From NCBI RefSeq assembly GCF_000317065.1, contig NC_019701.1:868001-932000 (forward strand): a stretch of 64,000 nucleotides of DNA. The letters are read 5' to 3'. Shown here piece by piece: positions 61,707 to 64,000 of this stretch. A program made the position numbers and the translations under genes. Below the pieces are notes generated by a model. The model saw nothing but the letters and a program-made list of their open reading frames with translations. It was not told where the DNA came from and searched no databases. The stretch is from Pseudanabaena sp. PCC 7367 (GTDB lineage Bacteria; Cyanobacteriota; Cyanobacteriia; Pseudanabaenales; Pseudanabaenaceae). Position 1 is the first letter of the stretch; each line of letters opens with the position of its first letter.

Positions 61707-62642
61707 TCAATCCAAACAAGACGCAATTACCGCCAAAACCGATTTAGCCAAACTATCAAAATCATAGCCCCCCTCCAGGCCAAACATCGATCGGCGGGTC
61801 AACTGCAAACATAAGTGCGTAAATTTACCATAGTCTTCCGGTTGCAGAAGTATGCTTGCCAGCGGATCATCGGCATTGGCATCAAACCCCGCACTAACAA
61901 TTAATAAATCAGGCTGGAACTTACTTAAAAACGGCATCACTTCCGCCGCAAACACCTCTAGATATTTATCCACGGTGCTGCGAGCCTCGATCGGTACATT
62001 TAAAACATTATTATGTCCGCCCGTCTCATCCGCCCAGCCAGTACCAGGATAGAACGGGAACTGATGCATTGAAGCATAGGCAATTTGCGGATTATCCCAG
62101 ATCGCTTCCTGGGTGCCATTGCCATGATGCACATCCCAATCGAGGATCGCCACGCGATCGATTTGCGCATGTTCCAGGGCATAGTTAGCCGCGATCGCCG
62201 CATTAGAAAAGATACAAAATCCCATCCCCCGTTCTGGTTTGGCATGGTGGCCTGGCGGTCTTGCTGCCACAAAAGCCGGTTGATTGGTCTGCAATACTCG
62301 ATCGATGCCGTCCAGCCATGAACTTACTGCCAAAAGCGCCACATCATAACTTTGGCGGCAAACCACAGTGTCATTATCAATGAAATCACCACCCCGTGCC
62401 GACATGGCCTGTACCGATCGCACATAGTCAGGGGTATGAATTTTCTCAATCGCGGCAATTACATCGCGTTGCTGGGGTGGGGTGGGCGATCGCCAATCAA
62501 TCCGATCGGCCAGCGGCGAGTTTTTCAGCGCCGTTACGATCGCCTCTAAACGTCCTGGACATTCGGGATGATAGCTGCCCGTTTGATGTTGGAGGAATTC
62601 ATCAGCATAAAATACCGGAATGCTGGTTGCCGTCATAGCCAC
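61707..62642 (-). CDS. Histone-deacetylase-family (acetylpolyamine/acetoin-type) amidohydrolase
   Basis: It has 311 residues. HPECPGRLEAIVTALKNSPL, FVAARPPGHHAKPERGMGFC with the double His, IDRVAILDWDVHHGNGTQEA with the Zn Asp and His, VSAGFDANADDPLASILLQP with the second Zn Asp, and LEGGYDFDSLAKSV are all present, so a functional Zn hydrolase of the HDAC class is expected. Bacterial members deacetylate polyamines or proteins; the substrate is not set by sequence. Confidence 0.92.
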   Translation of the reverse strand: MAMTATSIPVFYADEFLQHQTGSYHPECPGRLEAIVTALKNSPLADRIDWRSPTPPQQRDVIAAIEKIHTPDYVRSVQAMSARGGDFIDNDTVVCRQSYDVALLAVSSWLDGIDRVLQTNQPAFVAARPPGHHAKPERGMGFCIFSNAAIAANYALEHAQIDRVAILDWDVHHGNGTQEAIWDNPQIAYASMHQFPFYPGTGWADETGGHNNVLNVPIEARSTVDKYLEVFAAEVMPFLSKFQPDLLIVSAGFDANADDPLASILLQPEDYGKFTHLCLQLTRRSMFGLEGGYDFDSLAKSVLAVIASCLD

Positions 62643-63059
62643 TCTATTTAATTACTGACTTAATTATTGATTAATTAATTATCTACCGATTAATTACTTT
62701 AATTACTTACCGATTGCTTATGAATCAATGAGGCAGCAAAATCTTAAATAATTGATGTTAGGTTTACATGCATAGGGTAATTTAGAAACTTAGAAACAGC
62801 TTAAAATTAAAATCAGCTCAGATTGCCTAGCAGCAACAATTTTTATTCTTGAGCTGAGCGCCTGATTCAATCCCGTGCTCCCAGGTTCTAAGGGTTGCTT
62901 TGTCGCTTGTATCAATGCTCACAGCAATAGCCTGGTGATCATAGCATCCGTTGAGGATGACATTAACAATGGCAATACCGATCGAGATAAAGACAGATAT
63001 TAAAAACTTATTGATCAACTTATTGGATCGTCAACATTGCTTTGTGAGTATAGTTCAGC
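62643..63059. other. Spacer with ATTAATTACTT tracts and a doubtful ORF
   Basis: About 62645-62710 is a tract of TTAATTATTGATTAATTAATT-like units. A minus-strand 63-codon frame (62827-63018) has an N-terminal hydrophobic segment and ends in Asn-Cys-Cys-Cys, but I cannot identify it; it could be a small lipoprotein-like gene (NGCYDHQ) or chance. Confidence 0.35.
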
Positions 63060-63089
63060 AAAAAAAAGACCCACATCAAATGCAGGTCT
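63060..63089 (-). terminator. Intrinsic terminator downstream of dnaK
   Basis: On the minus strand AGACCTGCAT and ATGTGGGTCT form a 10-bp stem (two G-U pairs) with a TTG loop, followed by eight T (63060-63067). It lies 169 bases past the dnaK stop and should end that transcript. Confidence 0.9.
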
Positions 63090-63257
63090 AGAGTATCTCT
63101 CTTGGTTATTAATATTTCACTTTTAGGTTTAAGTTTGGATTTAGGCTGTTAGCCAAAGCGTTGCTCAGGCGGGGCAAACCGAGAACGATCGCCCCAATCA
63201 AACCCTTCAGCTAACTTACCCAAACTTACCCAAATTTGTGGCAGAAGCCAACTAGAG

Positions 63258-64000
63258 CTAAGACTCAGTAAAGTCCGCATCGATTACTTGCTCATCATCA
63301 CTGGCTGCATCCTTGGTGGCCTCATCCGCACCCATGTCAGGGCCAGCACCAGAAGCACCAGCAGCATCAGTTGGCGCACCTTGCTGATAAACCGCCGTAC
63401 TCATGGCATAGAGAGCCTGCTTCAGTTCTTCAGTTTGGGCAGTGATGCGATCGAAATCTTCCTGGTTGATCGCTTCGCGCAGATCCTTGATTAGCTCTTC
63501 GATCTTGGCCTTATCGGCATCTGGGGCTTTGTCACCCAGTTCCTTGATCTGCTTTTCGGCTTGATAACACAGCGAGTCGGCCTGATTCCTGGCATCGATC
63601 CGCTCCCGTTTTTGCTTGTCAGCATCAGAATTGCGCTCGGCTTCTTGTACCATCCGATCGACTTCCGAGTCGGGCAGGGTCGAAGCACCAGTGATCGTAA
63701 TCGATTGTTCTTTTTCAGTCCCCTTGTCCTTGGCTCTTACCGACAGGATGCCGTTAGCGTCAATATCAAAGGTAACTTCAATTTGCGGCACACCACGGGG
63801 CGCAGGGGGGATGCCATCGAGCCGGAATGTACCCAGACTCTTGTTATCGGAAGACATTTCCCGTTCACCTTGCAACACATGGATTTCCACGTTACTTTGG
63901 CCATCCACGGCGGTGGAGAACACTTCTGATTTTTTGGTTGGGATCGTGGTGTTGCGGGGAATAATTTTGGTCATCACACCACCAAGGGTTTCTACCCCCA
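63258..64000 (-). CDS. dnaK: Chaperone DnaK (Hsp70), C-terminal part; start outside window
   Basis: The frame is open to base 64000. Visible are the end of the nucleotide-binding domain and linker region ([20 protein letters not shown]), the substrate-binding beta-sandwich ([40 protein letters not shown]) and the helical lid to the acidic tail ([13 protein letters not shown]). The end fits the Asp-rich C-terminus of a canonical DnaK rather than HscA. Cyanobacteria often carry several dnaK genes; which one this is cannot be seen. About 245 residues are inside the window. Confidence 0.97.
   Translation of the reverse strand, partial: GVETLGGVMTKIIPRNTTIPTKKSEVFSTAVDGQSNVEIHVLQGEREMSSDNKSLGTFRLDGIPPAPRGVPQIEVTFDIDANGILSVRAKDKGTEKEQSITITGASTLPDSEVDRMVQEAERNSDADKQKRERIDARNQADSLCYQAEKQIKELGDKAPDADKAKIEELIKDLREAINQEDFDRITAQTEELKQALYAMSTAVYQQGAPTDAAGASGAGPDMGADEATKDAASDDEQVIDADFTES

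Noticed and set aside
62827-63018. 63-codon minus-strand frame ending in three Cys
   Set aside because: Hydrophobic start is suggestive, but no ribosome-binding site or family could be found; the dnaK terminator lies just upstream. Not called as a gene.

Overview
The window is a 64 kb stretch of a cyanobacterial chromosome. The evidence is the dense scatter of HIP1 octamers (GCGATCGC) and GATCG-rich spacers, together with photosystem II psbB-psbT, the bilin reductase gene pcyA, cp12, a circadian kaiABC cluster with sasA, an RRM-type RNA-binding protein, and many cyanobacteria-restricted families (DUF1517, DUF2808, DUF3318, Tll0287-like). A Pseudanabaena-like filamentous lineage is a guess from the overall feel only. 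No rRNA, tRNA or CRISPR array was recognised.

Layout. 1-7.7 kb: a partial DUF218 protein, the RRM protein, pcyA, a serine-hydrolase-fold protein that has lost its catalytic motifs, and a minCDE operon whose MinE carries a very long acidic tail, preceded by a Yip1-type membrane protein. 7.9-12 kb: an intact IS5-family (IS903-type) insertion with a perfect 9-bp target duplication, ychF, then a small toxin-antitoxin patch (an antitoxin with a truncated PIN toxin; a DUF433/DUF5615 pair) and a glyoxalase-fold gene. 12.4-28 kb: DUF2808, recJ, sasA, a DUF2335 pair, a phosphodiesterase-fold protein, rlpA, kaiCBA, and, divergent from kaiA, a CBS-type hybrid kinase with receiver domains that lack the phospho-acceptor Asp. 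27.8-39 kb: DUF1517, DUF3318, psbB-psbT, a response-regulator/kinase, radC, a haem-binding sensor fragment, a PhnD-like lipoprotein, a UbiA prenyltransferase and cp12. 39-47.6 kb: a conserved cyanobacterial protein, a toxin-antitoxin operon, thrC, a phasin-like protein, trmD, tldD and an MscS-DEP channel. 47.8-54.1 kb: a glycosyltransferase/FkbM methyltransferase cluster. 54.2-64 kb: a pentapeptide protein, ccdA, a dicluster ferredoxin, a structured leader followed by rimP and nusA, ppk2, an NTF2-like protein, a histone-deacetylase-family protein and the 3' part of dnaK.

The most striking discovery candidate is at 40009-40898. The antitoxin gene of a RelE/ParE-type toxin-antitoxin operon encodes an almost complete phycobiliprotein domain, with the bilin-attaching Cys and its partner Asp retained, fused to a short antitoxin-like tail. 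The toxin gene overlaps it by an ATGA. This suggests a toxin-antitoxin module that could read bilin, light or phycobilisome status. Secondary candidates are a multi-hairpin switch-like leader before rimP-nusA (57075-57248), the MinE tail, and the clock-neighbouring kinase with pseudo-receivers.
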